Shown: one piece after another, positions 37,693-47,743 of the stretch
Numbering within the stretch: position 1 is the stretch's first letter
Layout of the letters: each line of letters starts with the position of its first letter
NCBI RefSeq assembly: GCF_003441595.1
Contig: NZ_CP031848.1
Span: forward strand, 2,108,001-2,172,000
Direction: 5' to 3'
Source: Marinobacter sp. Arc7-DN-1
Lineage (GTDB): Bacteria; Pseudomonadota; Gammaproteobacteria; Pseudomonadales; Oleiphilaceae
Length of the DNA: 64,000 nt
The notes under the pieces: generated by a model
What the model was told of the DNA's origin: nothing
Database searches by the model: none
Seen by the model: the letters and a program-made list of their open reading frames with translations, nothing else
Translations under genes and position numbers: made by a program

Positions 37693-38052
37693 ATGACTTT
37701 TAATCCCCTGTCTGTTGATTGTCAGCGGCAAACGGCCGGCCAGGATGGTAACCCATGGCTCCGTCGATACCCAGCGTACAGAGTACCGAGTATTCCGCCG
37801 CAGTTTCCACTCCTGTGGGAGCATGGCCCGGCCGGCGATCTGCCCATCCCGGTGATTCGGATAATGAATCGACAGATACCGCCCGCTGGCCAGGTGATTG
37901 TGACCTGCACCGCAGAGTTGACAAACATTTACAGTGCGCAACCTACGCCGACAACATTAAACACTATAGACTCTGCAAAAGGACTAAGGTTGAAAAATTG
38001 TCCGCACCGGGGAAGGACGACCAATAACGAAAAAGAGACAGGCCGGAGCAGC
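37693..38052. other. Intergenic region between divergent genes
   Basis: 360 bp without a convincing gene. Open frames cross it on both strands, but none shows a ribosome binding site or protein features. The AT-rich part 37920-38000 probably holds the promoter of the GGDEF gene. No clear operator was seen. Confidence 0.4.
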
Positions 38053-39663
38053 ATGAACGACGAAAGCCAGAAAGAAAAACTCAGGCAGCATTTCGCACGC
38101 CGTGTAACAACCCAGGCCCGGGTTGTTCTGGATACCTGGCAAAAGATTCACGAAGACGGTGAGAAGGCCGCGGCTCATCGCGGGGAGTTCGCCGCCGCCA
38201 CGGACAAACTGGTCCGTTACGCACAACGTTTCGAAATGGTCAGCCACGCCGAAGCGGGCCAGACCATCCTTGAGCTGATCAACCACTGGGAGGCCGGTTC
38301 AGCGCTGGACGAGACTCTGGAACGGAAACTCCAGGATGCCATCGAAGCCCTCTCCCAAAGCACGCTGCGCCGGACGGACCGCAACAATCCCGAAGTGCCT
38401 CACCAGTTCCGTCGCACTCCGGTTTACATTGCCCTGACCCACCAGGAGATGGCAGCCCGCCTCATCCGTCAGCTGGAGTTTTTCGGCTTCCGGGCCTCAG
38501 CCTTTGCCAGTCCCGAAGATCTGACCGAAGCCTGCGCACTGCACAAGCCGGAAACCATTCTGGTGGATGTTAACTTTGGCGGCACGCCCAATGCGGGCAT
38601 CGCCACCATTGAACATCTGCAGGAACGTCACGACACGCCCATCCCGATCATCTTCGTGAGCGACGAGGACGGTTCCATCGAGACCCGGCTGCAGGCTTCC
38701 CGCTGTGGCGGCGAGGAATTCTTCTATCCGGCGGTTGATCCCGGCCAACTGATCGAGAAGATCGAAACCTACACCCATGGCAATACAGTGGAGCCCTATA
38801 AGGTACTGGTACTGGACGACTCCCGGGCCCAGGCCAAATACATGGAGACGGTGCTGAAAAAAGCGGGCATGACCGCCCACATCATCACCGACCCGATGCA
38901 GATTATTCATGGCCTGGAGGAATTTTCTCCGGAGATCATCATCCTGGATATGTACATGCCAGGCTGCACCGGCATGGAAATCGCCCGGGTAATCCGCCAG
39001 CAGGACCGCTTTCACAGCGTACCCATCATTTACCTGTCGGCGGAAGAAGATGTCAGCAAGCAGCTCCACGCAATGAGCCTGGGCGGTGACGACTTCCTCA
39101 CCAAACCGATCGATCCCAAACACCTGATTGCGACCATTCATAACCGCGGGCGGCGCGCGCGTTCACTGCTGGCGCTGATGATCCGCGACAGCCTGACCGG
39201 GCTGTTCAACCACACTCACACCCTGCACCTGCTGGACCAGGAAATTGTCAGGGCACGGCAGAAAGGCCAGCCTCTGTGCTTTGCGATGATCGACATCGAC
39301 TATTTCAAGAAGGTGAACGACACCTTTGGCCACCCGATTGGAGACCGCGTGCTGCGGAGCCTGTCGATGTTCCTCAAGCAGCGCCTGCGCAAAACCGATC
39401 ACATTGGCCGCTATGGCGGTGAGGAATTTGCCATCATCCTGCCCAACACCCGCCCAAGCGATGCGCGGAACGTGCTCAACGAAATTCGCGAACGCTTCTC
39501 GGAACTGCAGCGGCCAGCGGGGGACAGGGAGTTCAATGTTACCTTCAGTTGTGGCATCGCGGACTGGAATGAAGATACCTCCCAGGCCCTGTGCGAGCGC
39601 GCGGACCGGGCGCTCTACACCTCCAAGGAACATGGCCGCAACTGCGTTACCCTGGCGGATTGA
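38053..39663 (+). CDS. Diguanylate cyclase response regulator with two receiver domains
   Basis: A 536-residue protein. Residues 1-110 are helical and Hpt-like, without the usual HSLKG histidine. Receiver 1 (about 122-240) is degenerate: the acidic pair is replaced by TH and the C-terminal Lys is missing, though Asp172 remains. Receiver 2 (about 249-365) is canonical, with Asp255/256, phospho-acceptor Asp299 and Lys351. The GGDEF domain (about 375-535) has GGEEF at 455-459 and an inhibitory RxxD site, RKTD, at 446-449. It should make cyclic di-GMP under product control. GGAG precedes ATG 38053. Confidence 0.92.
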   Translation: MNDESQKEKLRQHFARRVTTQARVVLDTWQKIHEDGEKAAAHRGEFAAATDKLVRYAQRFEMVSHAEAGQTILELINHWEAGSALDETLERKLQDAIEALSQSTLRRTDRNNPEVPHQFRRTPVYIALTHQEMAARLIRQLEFFGFRASAFASPEDLTEACALHKPETILVDVNFGGTPNAGIATIEHLQERHDTPIPIIFVSDEDGSIETRLQASRCGGEEFFYPAVDPGQLIEKIETYTHGNTVEPYKVLVLDDSRAQAKYMETVLKKAGMTAHIITDPMQIIHGLEEFSPEIIILDMYMPGCTGMEIARVIRQQDRFHSVPIIYLSAEEDVSKQLHAMSLGGDDFLTKPIDPKHLIATIHNRGRRARSLLALMIRDSLTGLFNHTHTLHLLDQEIVRARQKGQPLCFAMIDIDYFKKVNDTFGHPIGDRVLRSLSMFLKQRLRKTDHIGRYGGEEFAIILPNTRPSDARNVLNEIRERFSELQRPAGDREFNVTFSCGIADWNEDTSQALCERADRALYTSKEHGRNCVTLAD

Positions 39664-39946
39664 CCATCCAGCCCCGCCCCTGCCCCGCCGGGCAAGCTTC
39701 AGCCCTTGCCCGGCGCCTGCCATTTATGAAACCAACGTCGTATAGAAGTTCTTACCAACGTTCACGACAATGACTGTCATCAACGGAAAGATCCCGTTTC
39801 GCTTCATTTGCCGTCTTTTTACGACCAATGGACAACAGGGAAGATTGTCAAAAAGTGTTGATCTGAGGGAAACAAGCACGCACCATTGAGGGAACTTGCC
39901 GTTAATTTCGGCGATCCTGTTAAAAGACATCAAGGCAGACAGAACC
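39664..39946. other. Gap with stem-loop after the GGDEF gene
   Basis: GCCGGGCAAG (39687-39696) pairs with CTTGCCCGGC (39705-39714), a 10-bp stem without a T-run, which may help end transcription of the cyclase gene. The AT-rich stretch 39770-39930 probably holds the promoter of the aroQ-acc genes. No gene was seen. Confidence 0.5.
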
Positions 39947-40387
39947 ATGTCGACAATTCTCGTGCTCCATGGCCCCAACCTCAACATGCTCGGCAGCCGA
40001 GAGCCAGAGGTCTATGGTTACGAGACACTGGCCGATATTGACGACCGGCTGCGGTCGCGGGCGGCAGAGCAAGGCCACCACCTGCTGCACCTGCAGTCAA
40101 ACGCCGAATACGAACTGATTGAGCGGGTTCACGAAGCCCGGGCGGAAGGCGTGGATTTCATTATTATCAATCCTGCGGCTTTTACCCACACCAGCGTTGC
40201 CCTCAGGGATGCCATGCTGGCTTCGGGGATCCCCTTTATCGAAGTGCATCTTTCCAACGTGCATGCGCGGGAACCCTTCCGGCATCACTCCTATTTCTCG
40301 GATATCGCCAAAGGCGTTATCTGTGGGCTGGGCAGCCAGGGGTACGACCTCGCACTTCAGGCCGCCCTGAAACGCATTCACCGATAG
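39947..40387 (+). CDS. aroQ: 3-dehydroquinate dehydratase, type II
   Basis: A 146-residue protein with [19 protein letters not shown], the catalytic Tyr region, [29 protein letters not shown] and the late [17 protein letters not shown]. It catalyses the third step of the shikimate pathway. The start at 39947 matches the family; the frame extends 17 codons upstream without support. It heads aroQ-accB-accC-prmA. Confidence 0.96.
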   Translation: MSTILVLHGPNLNMLGSREPEVYGYETLADIDDRLRSRAAEQGHHLLHLQSNAEYELIERVHEARAEGVDFIIINPAAFTHTSVALRDAMLASGIPFIEVHLSNVHAREPFRHHSYFSDIAKGVICGLGSQGYDLALQAALKRIHR

Positions 40388-40414
40388 ACCTGACAAAACG
40401 GGACTGGACTGACT

Positions 40415-40876
40415 ATGGATATTCGCAAAATCAAGAAACTGATCGAGCTGCTCGAGGAATCTGATGTCGAGGAGCTGGAGATTCATGAGGCCGACGATTC
40501 GGTGCGCATTTCTCGCCGCCGCGAGCCGGCCGCCGGCACCCACTACATGAGCCATTATCCGGCCCCCGCGCCGCAGGCGGCCCCCACTCCGGCGGCCTCT
40601 GCACCGGCCGCGGAAGAACCATCAGCGCCGGCAGCTCCGGCCGGCCACACCCTGAAATCCCCGATGGTGGGCACGTTCTATCGCTCCCCGTCTCCCACTG
40701 CCAAGGCATTTGTGGAAGTCGGCCAGACCGTCAACGTGGGTGATGTGGTCTGCATCGTGGAAGCCATGAAGATGATGAACCAGATCGAGGCTGACAAGAG
40801 CGGAACCATCACGGAGATCCTGGTCGAGAATGGCCAGCCGGTCGAGTTTGACCAGCCCCTGGTCGCCATTTCCTGA
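40415..40876 (+). CDS. accB: Biotin carboxyl carrier protein of acetyl-CoA carboxylase
   Basis: A 153-residue protein with an N-terminal helical region, a Pro/Ala-rich linker (about 48-80) and the biotinyl domain. The biotin attachment Lys is in [10 protein letters not shown] near the C-terminus, and the thumb region [11 protein letters not shown] is present. It lies 18 bp before accC. Confidence 0.97.
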   Translation: MDIRKIKKLIELLEESDVEELEIHEADDSVRISRRREPAAGTHYMSHYPAPAPQAAPTPAASAPAAEEPSAPAAPAGHTLKSPMVGTFYRSPSPTAKAFVEVGQTVNVGDVVCIVEAMKMMNQIEADKSGTITEILVENGQPVEFDQPLVAIS

Positions 40877-40894
40877 ACGGGGTAATAGTTACTC

Positions 40895-42241
40895 ATGGCC
40901 ATGTTAGAGAAAGTACTGATCGCAAACCGGGGTGAAATTGCCCTCCGGATTCTGCGCGCCTGCAAGGAGCTGGGCATCAAGACCGTGGCAGTGCACTCCC
41001 AGGTCGACCGTGATCTGATGCACGTACGCCTGGCAGACGAGTCTGTCTGTATTGGCCCCAACAGTCCGACCGACAGCTACCTGAACATCCCGACAATTAT
41101 CAGTGCGGCAGAAGTCACCGACTCCGTGGGCATTCACCCCGGCTATGGTTTTCTTGCCGAGAACGCCGATTTCGCCGAACAGGTCGAGAAAAGCGGATTC
41201 CGTTTTATCGGGCCCAAGGCCGAGACCATTCGCCTCATGGGTAACAAGGTGTCTGCCATCAACGCCATGATCAAGGCGGGCGTTCCAACCGTGCCGGGAT
41301 CAGACGGCCCGCTCGACGAAGACGAAGAACGGACACTCCGTATTGCCCGGGAAATCGGATACCCAGTGATGATCAAGGCCGCGTCCGGCGGCGGTGGTCG
41401 CGGTATGCAGGTGGTCCACTCGGAAGCGGCCCTGCTCAAGGGTGTCCAGATTACCCAGAGCGAGGCCAAGAATGCCTTTGGCGATCCGACGGTGTACCTG
41501 GAGAAATTCCTGGAAACACCCCGGCACGTGGAGGTTCAGGTGCTGGCCGACATGCACGGCAACTGCATTCATCTGGGCGACCGTGACTGCTCCATGCAGC
41601 GCCGGAACCAGAAAGTCATTGAAGAAGCTCCGGCTCCGGACGTCAATCCGGAATCCCGGGAGCGCACCCTCAAGGCCTGCACCGATGCCTGCAAGGAAAT
41701 TGGCTACGTTGGCGCCGGTACCTTTGAGTTCCTGTACCAGGACGGGGAGTTTTATTTCATCGAAATGAACACCCGGGTTCAGGTTGAGCACCCGGTCTCC
41801 GAAATGGTGACGGGCGTGGACATTGTCCGCGAACAGCTGCGTATTGCCAGCGGTCTGCCGCTGCAGTACACCCAGGATGATATCCGCATTTCCGGGCACG
41901 CCATCGAGTGTCGGATCAACGCGGAAGACCCGAAAACCTTCGTACCGAGCCCGGGCAAGGTCACACACTTCCACGCGCCTGGCGGTAACGGTGTGCGGGT
42001 TGATTCGCACCTTTACAGTGGCTACACGGTACCGCCGTTCTACGATTCACTGATCGCCAAACTGATCACCTGGGGTGACGATCGCGAGATCGCACGGCGG
42101 CGCATGAAGAACGCGCTGGACGAACTGCTGGTCGAGGGCATCAAGACCAACCAGTCCCTGCATCGAAAACTGGTACGCGACGGTGGTTTTAAGCAGGTAG
42201 ACTTCACCATCCACTACCTCGAGAAACTGATGCGGGATTAA
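40895..42241 (+). CDS. accC: Biotin carboxylase subunit of acetyl-CoA carboxylase
   Basis: A 448-residue ATP-grasp enzyme with [17 protein letters not shown], the glycine-rich loop [15 protein letters not shown], the [16 protein letters not shown] signature and [14 protein letters not shown]. It carboxylates biotin on AccB. ATG 40895 is used; ATG 40901 is a possible alternative two codons later. Confidence 0.97.
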   Translation: MAMLEKVLIANRGEIALRILRACKELGIKTVAVHSQVDRDLMHVRLADESVCIGPNSPTDSYLNIPTIISAAEVTDSVGIHPGYGFLAENADFAEQVEKSGFRFIGPKAETIRLMGNKVSAINAMIKAGVPTVPGSDGPLDEDEERTLRIAREIGYPVMIKAASGGGGRGMQVVHSEAALLKGVQITQSEAKNAFGDPTVYLEKFLETPRHVEVQVLADMHGNCIHLGDRDCSMQRRNQKVIEEAPAPDVNPESRERTLKACTDACKEIGYVGAGTFEFLYQDGEFYFIEMNTRVQVEHPVSEMVTGVDIVREQLRIASGLPLQYTQDDIRISGHAIECRINAEDPKTFVPSPGKVTHFHAPGGNGVRVDSHLYSGYTVPPFYDSLIAKLITWGDDREIARRRMKNALDELLVEGIKTNQSLHRKLVRDGGFKQVDFTIHYLEKLMRD

Positions 42242-42243
42242 TC

Positions 42244-43140
42244 ATGCCCTGGATACAACTCCAGATCCCGGCTGATCCGGATAACGCGGATCAGCTGGAG
42301 GATCTGCTCATGGAGATGGGCTCTGACGCCGTCTCCATGGAAGATGCCGCCGACCAGCCCCTGTACGAGCCGGACCTCGGCACTACCCCGCTCTGGAGCC
42401 AGACCACCGTCGCCGGATTATTCGAATCCGACCGGGATATCGAGCAGCTTTGCGCCGATATCCGCGATGCCTGGCACCAGCAAACCCAGCAGGCGCTCCC
42501 GGAAATCGAAGTGACACTGGTTGAAGACAAGGACTGGGAACGGGCCTGGATGGGCGATTTCCAGCCCCTGAAATTCGGTGAACGGCTCTGGATTGTTCCC
42601 AGCTGGCACGAGGCTCCGGACCCGGACGCCGCCAATCTGATGCTGGACCCCGGCCTCGCCTTTGGGACCGGCACCCACCCGACGACTGCCCTCTGCCTGG
42701 AGTGGCTGGACGGACAGGATGTGCAGGGCAAGCAGGTCATCGATTATGGCTGCGGTTCGGGCATTCTTGGCCTGGCTGCCCTGTTACTGGGCGCAGACCA
42801 TGTGATTGGTGTCGATACCGACCCCCAGGCCCTGGAGGCCAGCCGGGGAAACGCTCGCCGGAATGGCGTCGACGACAGCAAGCTGGACCTCTATCTGCCG
42901 GAGGACGAGCCCGACACCCAGGCGGACGTCATGCTGGCAAACATCCTGGCCCAGCCACTGATCGGCCTTGCGCCCCATCTCGCGGCACGGACCAGACAGG
43001 GCGGAGATCTGGTACTGTCCGGCATCCTGTCTCATCAGGCCCGGGAAGTGATGGCGGCCTACCAGCCCTGGTTCGTTATGGACGAACCCGAACAGAGGGA
43101 AGAATGGATACGCCTCACAGGGCGGCGTAACGACAGGTGA
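42244..43140 (+). CDS. prmA: Ribosomal protein L11 methyltransferase
   Basis: A 298-residue protein with an N-terminal substrate domain and a SAM domain (VIDYGCGSGILGLAA). GLAFGTGTHPTTALCLEWL and the MLANILAQPL motif are typical of PrmA. It trimethylates ribosomal protein L11. It begins two bases after the accC stop. Confidence 0.96.
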   Translation: MPWIQLQIPADPDNADQLEDLLMEMGSDAVSMEDAADQPLYEPDLGTTPLWSQTTVAGLFESDRDIEQLCADIRDAWHQQTQQALPEIEVTLVEDKDWERAWMGDFQPLKFGERLWIVPSWHEAPDPDAANLMLDPGLAFGTGTHPTTALCLEWLDGQDVQGKQVIDYGCGSGILGLAALLLGADHVIGVDTDPQALEASRGNARRNGVDDSKLDLYLPEDEPDTQADVMLANILAQPLIGLAPHLAARTRQGGDLVLSGILSHQAREVMAAYQPWFVMDEPEQREEWIRLTGRRNDR

Positions 43141-43201
43141 CGAATACGGTCTTAACGACTAAACTCCGACACTCGTAGCCCAGTCGCTTTCAGGAAGAAG
43201 C

Positions 43202-44425
43202 ATGACCCAAAGCAGCCTGCAGACACAGTGCCCGAATTGCCAGACCCGTTTCCGGGTAACCGACGAACAGCTTGGCATTGCCAAGGGCAAGGTGCGCTGC
43301 GGGAACTGCATGAGCGTATTCAATGCCATCGAGCACCAGGTCATTCCCGCCACCGGCCAGAGAGCCGGGACCTCAACCGCCCCTGAAAAGCCGTCACCCA
43401 AGTCACCACCATCGGACTCCGCCGGCGTCAGCGAGGAAGAGTTCGTCTTCGCCGACAACCCTGAAGAAGACGCGGCAGAAGGCCGTTATGCCGGCACCAA
43501 ACTGACCTTTTCCGACGACGAACTCAGCGACAGCTTCCGGAGCTTCGACGAACGCGAAGCGACGGACTACAAGGATGCCGACACCGACACCTCGAACGAA
43601 GATGTGGATGAAAGCTGGGCAGAAGCCATCCTGAAAGACGACGAACCAGCGCGCCGGGAACAGACACCTGCCCCCCGCTCCGAACCGAAGCCTGAGCCGG
43701 TGCCCAAACCGGAACCAGAGCCCGAACTGAGCCTTGAAGAAGAACCGGTATTCGAACAGGCCCAGCCACCCTCACCGGCCCGCCCCGAACCCGCCAGCGC
43801 CAGTGATCCCTTCGACGACTTTGTTGGCGAGTCCGGCTTTGATTTTGATGAGCCAGATCGCCCGGGGGACTCGTTCCATGCCGAGCCACCCTTCAGGGAC
43901 CTCCGACGAGATCCCGTCGGCGTTGACCCGGGCAGGGGTGGCGGCATCCGGACCCTGGTCTGGAGTCTGATTGTTCTGGGACTGGTGGGGGTTCTGGTCG
44001 CCCAGGTGACCTGGTTCCAGTTTGATCGCCTGTCGGCCATCCCGGAGCTGCGACCGTTTTACGAGAAGGGCTGCGAACTGGCAGGCTGCGAGCTCAAACC
44101 GCTGATTAACGTCGATGCCATCCAGAGCCGGAAGCTGGTGGTAAGGACCGACCCGGATAACCGCTCCCAGCTTGTTGTTGATGCCGTAATTATCAATCGC
44201 GCCGACTTTGAACAGCCGTTTCCGGTCATTGCCCTGACTTTCTCCAACCTGAACGGCGATGTGGTTGCCCAAAGCGTGTTCACACCTGGAGAATACCTGG
44301 CCGGGGAAGGCAAAGAACTGGACGCCATGCCGACTGACACGCCCGTTCGAATCGCCATCAGCATCCGGGATCCTGGCCGCGATGCCGTGAACTATAACAT
44401 TCTGTTCCGCCCCGACTCACCCTGA
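43202..44425 (+). CDS. Zinc-ribbon and DUF3426 domain membrane protein
   Basis: A 407-residue protein. The N-terminus is an MJ0042-type zinc ribbon with two CxxC pairs (CPNC near residue 11, CGNC near 36). A long acidic, Pro/Glu-rich linker (about 55-235) follows, then one membrane helix near 250-272 (LVWSLIVLGLVGVLVAQ) and a periplasmic DUF3426 domain. The family often lies between prmA and dusB in Pseudomonas relatives; its function is unknown. Confidence 0.85.
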   Translation: MTQSSLQTQCPNCQTRFRVTDEQLGIAKGKVRCGNCMSVFNAIEHQVIPATGQRAGTSTAPEKPSPKSPPSDSAGVSEEEFVFADNPEEDAAEGRYAGTKLTFSDDELSDSFRSFDEREATDYKDADTDTSNEDVDESWAEAILKDDEPARREQTPAPRSEPKPEPVPKPEPEPELSLEEEPVFEQAQPPSPARPEPASASDPFDDFVGESGFDFDEPDRPGDSFHAEPPFRDLRRDPVGVDPGRGGGIRTLVWSLIVLGLVGVLVAQVTWFQFDRLSAIPELRPFYEKGCELAGCELKPLINVDAIQSRKLVVRTDPDNRSQLVVDAVIINRADFEQPFPVIALTFSNLNGDVVAQSVFTPGEYLAGEGKELDAMPTDTPVRIAISIRDPGRDAVNYNILFRPDSP

Positions 44426-44649
44426 CGCAGCAGGCAGGTATTTACTCGGCAGGCATTGCCGGCGGCCATCGCGCAGAACAAAAGTCAACCAGAAAGAGCG
44501 AAAAATAATCAGTTTTTTCGCCATCAAGCCCCTTCAATCAAAGTGCCCCCGGCGGTATCATTAGCGCCCTTCGGATGCTGGATCGGTCATTAATTGAACA
44601 ACCGCTCAGGTCCGGCCTTGCTAAACCCGCTGTGACACGGACTCAGATC

Positions 44650-45648
44650 ATGCTGCCAATGGCAAAAATCGGGCCGTACACCTTGCCCAATCCATTGATT
44701 GTTGCGCCCATGGCTGGCGTAACAGACCGCCCGTTCCGGCTGCTGTGCCGGAGACTCGGTGCCGGCCTGGCAGTGTCGGAAATGGTTATAGCGGACAGCA
44801 AGCTCTGGCATACGCGCAAGTCCATGACACGCCTGAACCACGAAGGCGAACCGGAGCCACGCTCGGTGCAGATTGCCGGCGGTGATCCACAAATGCTGGC
44901 CGACGCCGCGCAACAGAACGCCCGGTTCGGAGCCCAGATCATCGACATCAACATGGGTTGCCCAGCCAAGAAAGTCTGTAACAAGGCGGCGGGCTCGGCA
45001 CTGATGAAAGATGAAGTGCTGGTCCGCGATATTCTCGAGGCGGTGGTCAACGCAGTCGATGTTCCTGTGACTCTGAAAATGCGTACCGGCTGGGACCGGG
45101 ACAATCGCAATGCTCTGGTTGTTGCCCGGATGGCCGAGGGCGCTGGCATACAGGCCGTGGCCATCCATGGCCGGACCCGTGCGGATAAATACGAGGGAAA
45201 CGCGGAGTACGACACCATCGCCGAGGTAAAATCCCGCATTGGCATTCCGGTGTTTGCCAACGGTGACATAACCTCACCGGAAAAAGCGCGGGATGTGCTC
45301 CGACACACCGGCGCCGATGGCTTGCTGATCGGCCGTGCGGCCCAGGGCAGCCCCTGGATCTTCCGGGAGATTCAGCATTTCCTGGAAACCGGTCGCCATA
45401 TGCCCGCCCCGGCACTGGACGAAGTGGAGGAGATCCTGAGCGAACATCTGCAGGCCCTGCACAGCTTCTATGGCGAGACCATGGGTGTGCGCATTGCCAG
45501 AAAACATGTGGGCTGGTATCTGCAGTCCCACGATCCGGGTAAACAGTTCCGTAAAGGCTTCAACGCCATCAATGATGCGCTGGAGCAGAGAGACACGATT
45601 CAACGGTATTTTGCAGGCTTACGAAATGGAGAGGTATTCGCAGCATGA
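44650..45648 (+). CDS. dusB: tRNA-dihydrouridine synthase B
   Basis: A 332-residue FMN enzyme with [34 protein letters not shown] (catalytic Cys), [11 protein letters not shown] and [15 protein letters not shown]. It reduces uridines in tRNA. The start at 44650 gives the usual length; ATG 44659 is an alternative and an upstream open frame to 44575 lacks family features. It overlaps fis by four bases, the classic dusB-fis operon. Confidence 0.95.
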   Translation: MLPMAKIGPYTLPNPLIVAPMAGVTDRPFRLLCRRLGAGLAVSEMVIADSKLWHTRKSMTRLNHEGEPEPRSVQIAGGDPQMLADAAQQNARFGAQIIDINMGCPAKKVCNKAAGSALMKDEVLVRDILEAVVNAVDVPVTLKMRTGWDRDNRNALVVARMAEGAGIQAVAIHGRTRADKYEGNAEYDTIAEVKSRIGIPVFANGDITSPEKARDVLRHTGADGLLIGRAAQGSPWIFREIQHFLETGRHMPAPALDEVEEILSEHLQALHSFYGETMGVRIARKHVGWYLQSHDPGKQFRKGFNAINDALEQRDTIQRYFAGLRNGEVFAA

Positions 45649-45962
45649 GCGCTGAGACTTTGGCAAACGACAACCTGAGCACCCCGGCCAACGATGACAC
45701 CCATCAGTTGCAGACGGTGAACAACAGCGGCAACAGTGTCACCCTGCGTGACAGCGTTGAGGTTGCCCTGAAAAACTACTTCGCCCAGCTGGATGGCGCT
45801 CCGGTCACCGAGGTCTATCAACTGGTCCTTTCCGAGGTGGAAGCCCCGCTGCTGGAACAGGTGATGAAGTACACCCGCAACAACCAGACCAAGGCTTCCA
45901 CCATGCTTGGGCTGAACCGAGGGACCCTGCGCAAGAAGCTGAAGCAGTACGGTCTGCTATAA
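45645..45962 (+). CDS. fis: DNA-binding protein Fis
   Basis: A 105-residue nucleoid protein. The N-terminal 30 residues are flexible, the middle carries [17 protein letters not shown], and the C-terminal helix-turn-helix is [20 protein letters not shown]. It bends DNA and regulates rRNA and growth-phase genes. Translation is coupled to dusB. Confidence 0.97.
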   Translation: MSAETLANDNLSTPANDDTHQLQTVNNSGNSVTLRDSVEVALKNYFAQLDGAPVTEVYQLVLSEVEAPLLEQVMKYTRNNQTKASTMLGLNRGTLRKKLKQYGLL

Positions 45963-46040
45963 TCCAGACATTCTTAAGGAGCCTCCCGGACACCATTCGC
46001 GAGGCCCTTATTCGTTCATCTCCAGCGAAGAAAGTGACCC

Positions 46041-47621
46041 ATGGCACATCAGGCTAACACCTCCGTCCGTCGCGCGCTGATCAGCGTGAGTGATAAAACC
46101 GGCATCGTCGATTTCGGACGTGCCCTGACCGAACGCGGCGTCGAGCTGCTCTCCACCGGTGGCACCTACCGGCTTCTGAAAGAAAACAGTATCCCGGTAA
46201 CGGAAGTCTCCGATTACACCGGTTTCCCGGAGATGATGGATGGCCGGGTAAAAACCCTGCACCCGAAGATCCACGGCGGCATCCTTGGCCGGCGGGGCAC
46301 CGACGATGTCGTTATGTCCGAGCATGGCATCAGCCCCATCGATATGGTCGTGGTGAATCTTTACCCCTTTGAGGAAACCGTGGCGAATCCGGATTGCGAT
46401 CTGCCAACGGCCATAGAGAATATTGATATCGGCGGCCCGACCATGGTTCGCGCTGCCGCCAAAAACCATAACGACGTCGCCATTGTGGTGAATGCGTCCG
46501 ATTACAGCCGGGTTCTGAAAGAGCTGGATGCCAACGATGGCCAACTGAGCTACAGCACCCGTTTCGATCTGGCGGTCAAGGCGTTCGAACATACCGCCGG
46601 TTACGATGGCGCCATCGCCAACTACCTGGGCGGCCGCACGCCGGACAACGACAACGCCGATTTCCCGCGCACCTTCAACGCCCAGTTCGTGAAGGTCCAG
46701 GACATGCGTTACGGTGAAAACCCGCACCAGCGCGCGGCTTTCTATGCCGAGCGCAACCCGAAGGAAGCCTGCGTGGCCACGGCCAGGCAGTTGCAGGGCA
46801 AAGAACTGAGCTACAACAACGTGGCCGATACCGATGCCGCCCTGGAATGTGTGAAACCCTTCGCGGACCCGGCCTGTGTGATCGTCAAGCACGCTAACCC
46901 CTGCGGCGTTGCGATCGGCGCCGACATTCACCAGGCCTACGATCTGGCCTTCGCCACCGACCCCACTTCGGCCTTCGGCGGCATCATTGCCTTCAACCGG
47001 GAGCTGGACGCGGAGACCGCGAAAGCCATCATCGACCGCCAGTTTGTGGAGGTGATCATCGCCCCCACCATCGCCCCCGAGGCCGTGGAGCTGGTGTCTG
47101 CCAAGAAGAACGTGCGTCTGCTGGCCTGTGGCGAGTTTGACGGCGACCGCGCGCCCGCCATGGACTTCAAACGCGTGACCGGCGGCCTGCTGGTGCAGGA
47201 CCGGGATCTGGGCATGGTGGCTATGGAAGACGTCAAGGTGGTCACCGAACGCCAACCGTCCGAGCAGGAGCTCAATGACCTGCTGTTTGCCTGGGAAGTG
47301 GCGAAATACGTCAAGTCCAACGCCATTGTCTACGCCAAAGCCGGGCGCACCATCGGTGTCGGCGCCGGCCAGATGAGCCGCGTTTACAGTGCCAAAATTG
47401 CCGGCATCAAGGCGGCCGATGAAGGCCTGGAAGTGAAAGGCTCCGTGATGGCCTCAGATGCCTTCTTCCCGTTCCGGGACGGCATTGACGCCGCCGCCGC
47501 CGCAGGCGTTACCGCTGTTATCCAGCCGGGCGGTTCCATGCGCGATCAGGAAGTGATCGACGCGGCAAACGAGCACGGCATCGCCATGGTCTTCACCGGT
47601 ATGCGCCATTTCAGGCATTAA
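46041..47621 (+). CDS. purH: Bifunctional AICAR formyltransferase / IMP cyclohydrolase
   Basis: A 526-residue protein with an MGS-like IMP cyclohydrolase domain (about 1-145: [29 protein letters not shown]) and an AICAR transformylase domain ([34 protein letters not shown]). It carries out the last two steps of purine synthesis. It lies 78 bp after fis. Confidence 0.97.
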   Translation: MAHQANTSVRRALISVSDKTGIVDFGRALTERGVELLSTGGTYRLLKENSIPVTEVSDYTGFPEMMDGRVKTLHPKIHGGILGRRGTDDVVMSEHGISPIDMVVVNLYPFEETVANPDCDLPTAIENIDIGGPTMVRAAAKNHNDVAIVVNASDYSRVLKELDANDGQLSYSTRFDLAVKAFEHTAGYDGAIANYLGGRTPDNDNADFPRTFNAQFVKVQDMRYGENPHQRAAFYAERNPKEACVATARQLQGKELSYNNVADTDAALECVKPFADPACVIVKHANPCGVAIGADIHQAYDLAFATDPTSAFGGIIAFNRELDAETAKAIIDRQFVEVIIAPTIAPEAVELVSAKKNVRLLACGEFDGDRAPAMDFKRVTGGLLVQDRDLGMVAMEDVKVVTERQPSEQELNDLLFAWEVAKYVKSNAIVYAKAGRTIGVGAGQMSRVYSAKIAGIKAADEGLEVKGSVMASDAFFPFRDGIDAAAAAGVTAVIQPGGSMRDQEVIDAANEHGIAMVFTGMRHFRH

Positions 47622-47632
47622 TACGTGAACAT

Positions 47633-47714
47633 GGGGTCAGAACCACAATTCTGACCCCGAACCGACTCGTGAACATAGGAAAGTGGGGTCAGAAGAAAGC
47701 CTTCTTCTGACCCC
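47633..47714. repeat. Two GGGGTCAGA-type hairpins between purH and purD
   Basis: Hairpin 1 pairs 47633-47642 with 47649-47658 (10 bp). Hairpin 2 pairs 47685-47697 with 47702-47714 (13 bp, 4-base loop). Both stems begin GGGGTCAGAA. A CGTGAACAT direct repeat precedes each. The same GGGGTCAGA unit occurs at 9321-9398. It sits inside a pur operon and may affect purD expression. Confidence 0.85.
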
Positions 47715-47743
47715 GGGTTAACCGGCTTCAAGGTAGAAAACTC

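Noticed and set aside
38346..38362. CTCTCCCAAAGCACGCTG inside the GGDEF gene resembles the inner arm of hairpin element B
   Set aside because: No second arm or core is present and the match is short, so chance similarity is the simplest reading.
45165..45178. CCATCCATGGC in dusB resembles the core of the hairpin elements
   Set aside because: Only a short match within conserved coding sequence; no arms.
46008..47255. 415-codon frame antisense to purH
   Set aside because: A shadow of a well-conserved housekeeping gene.
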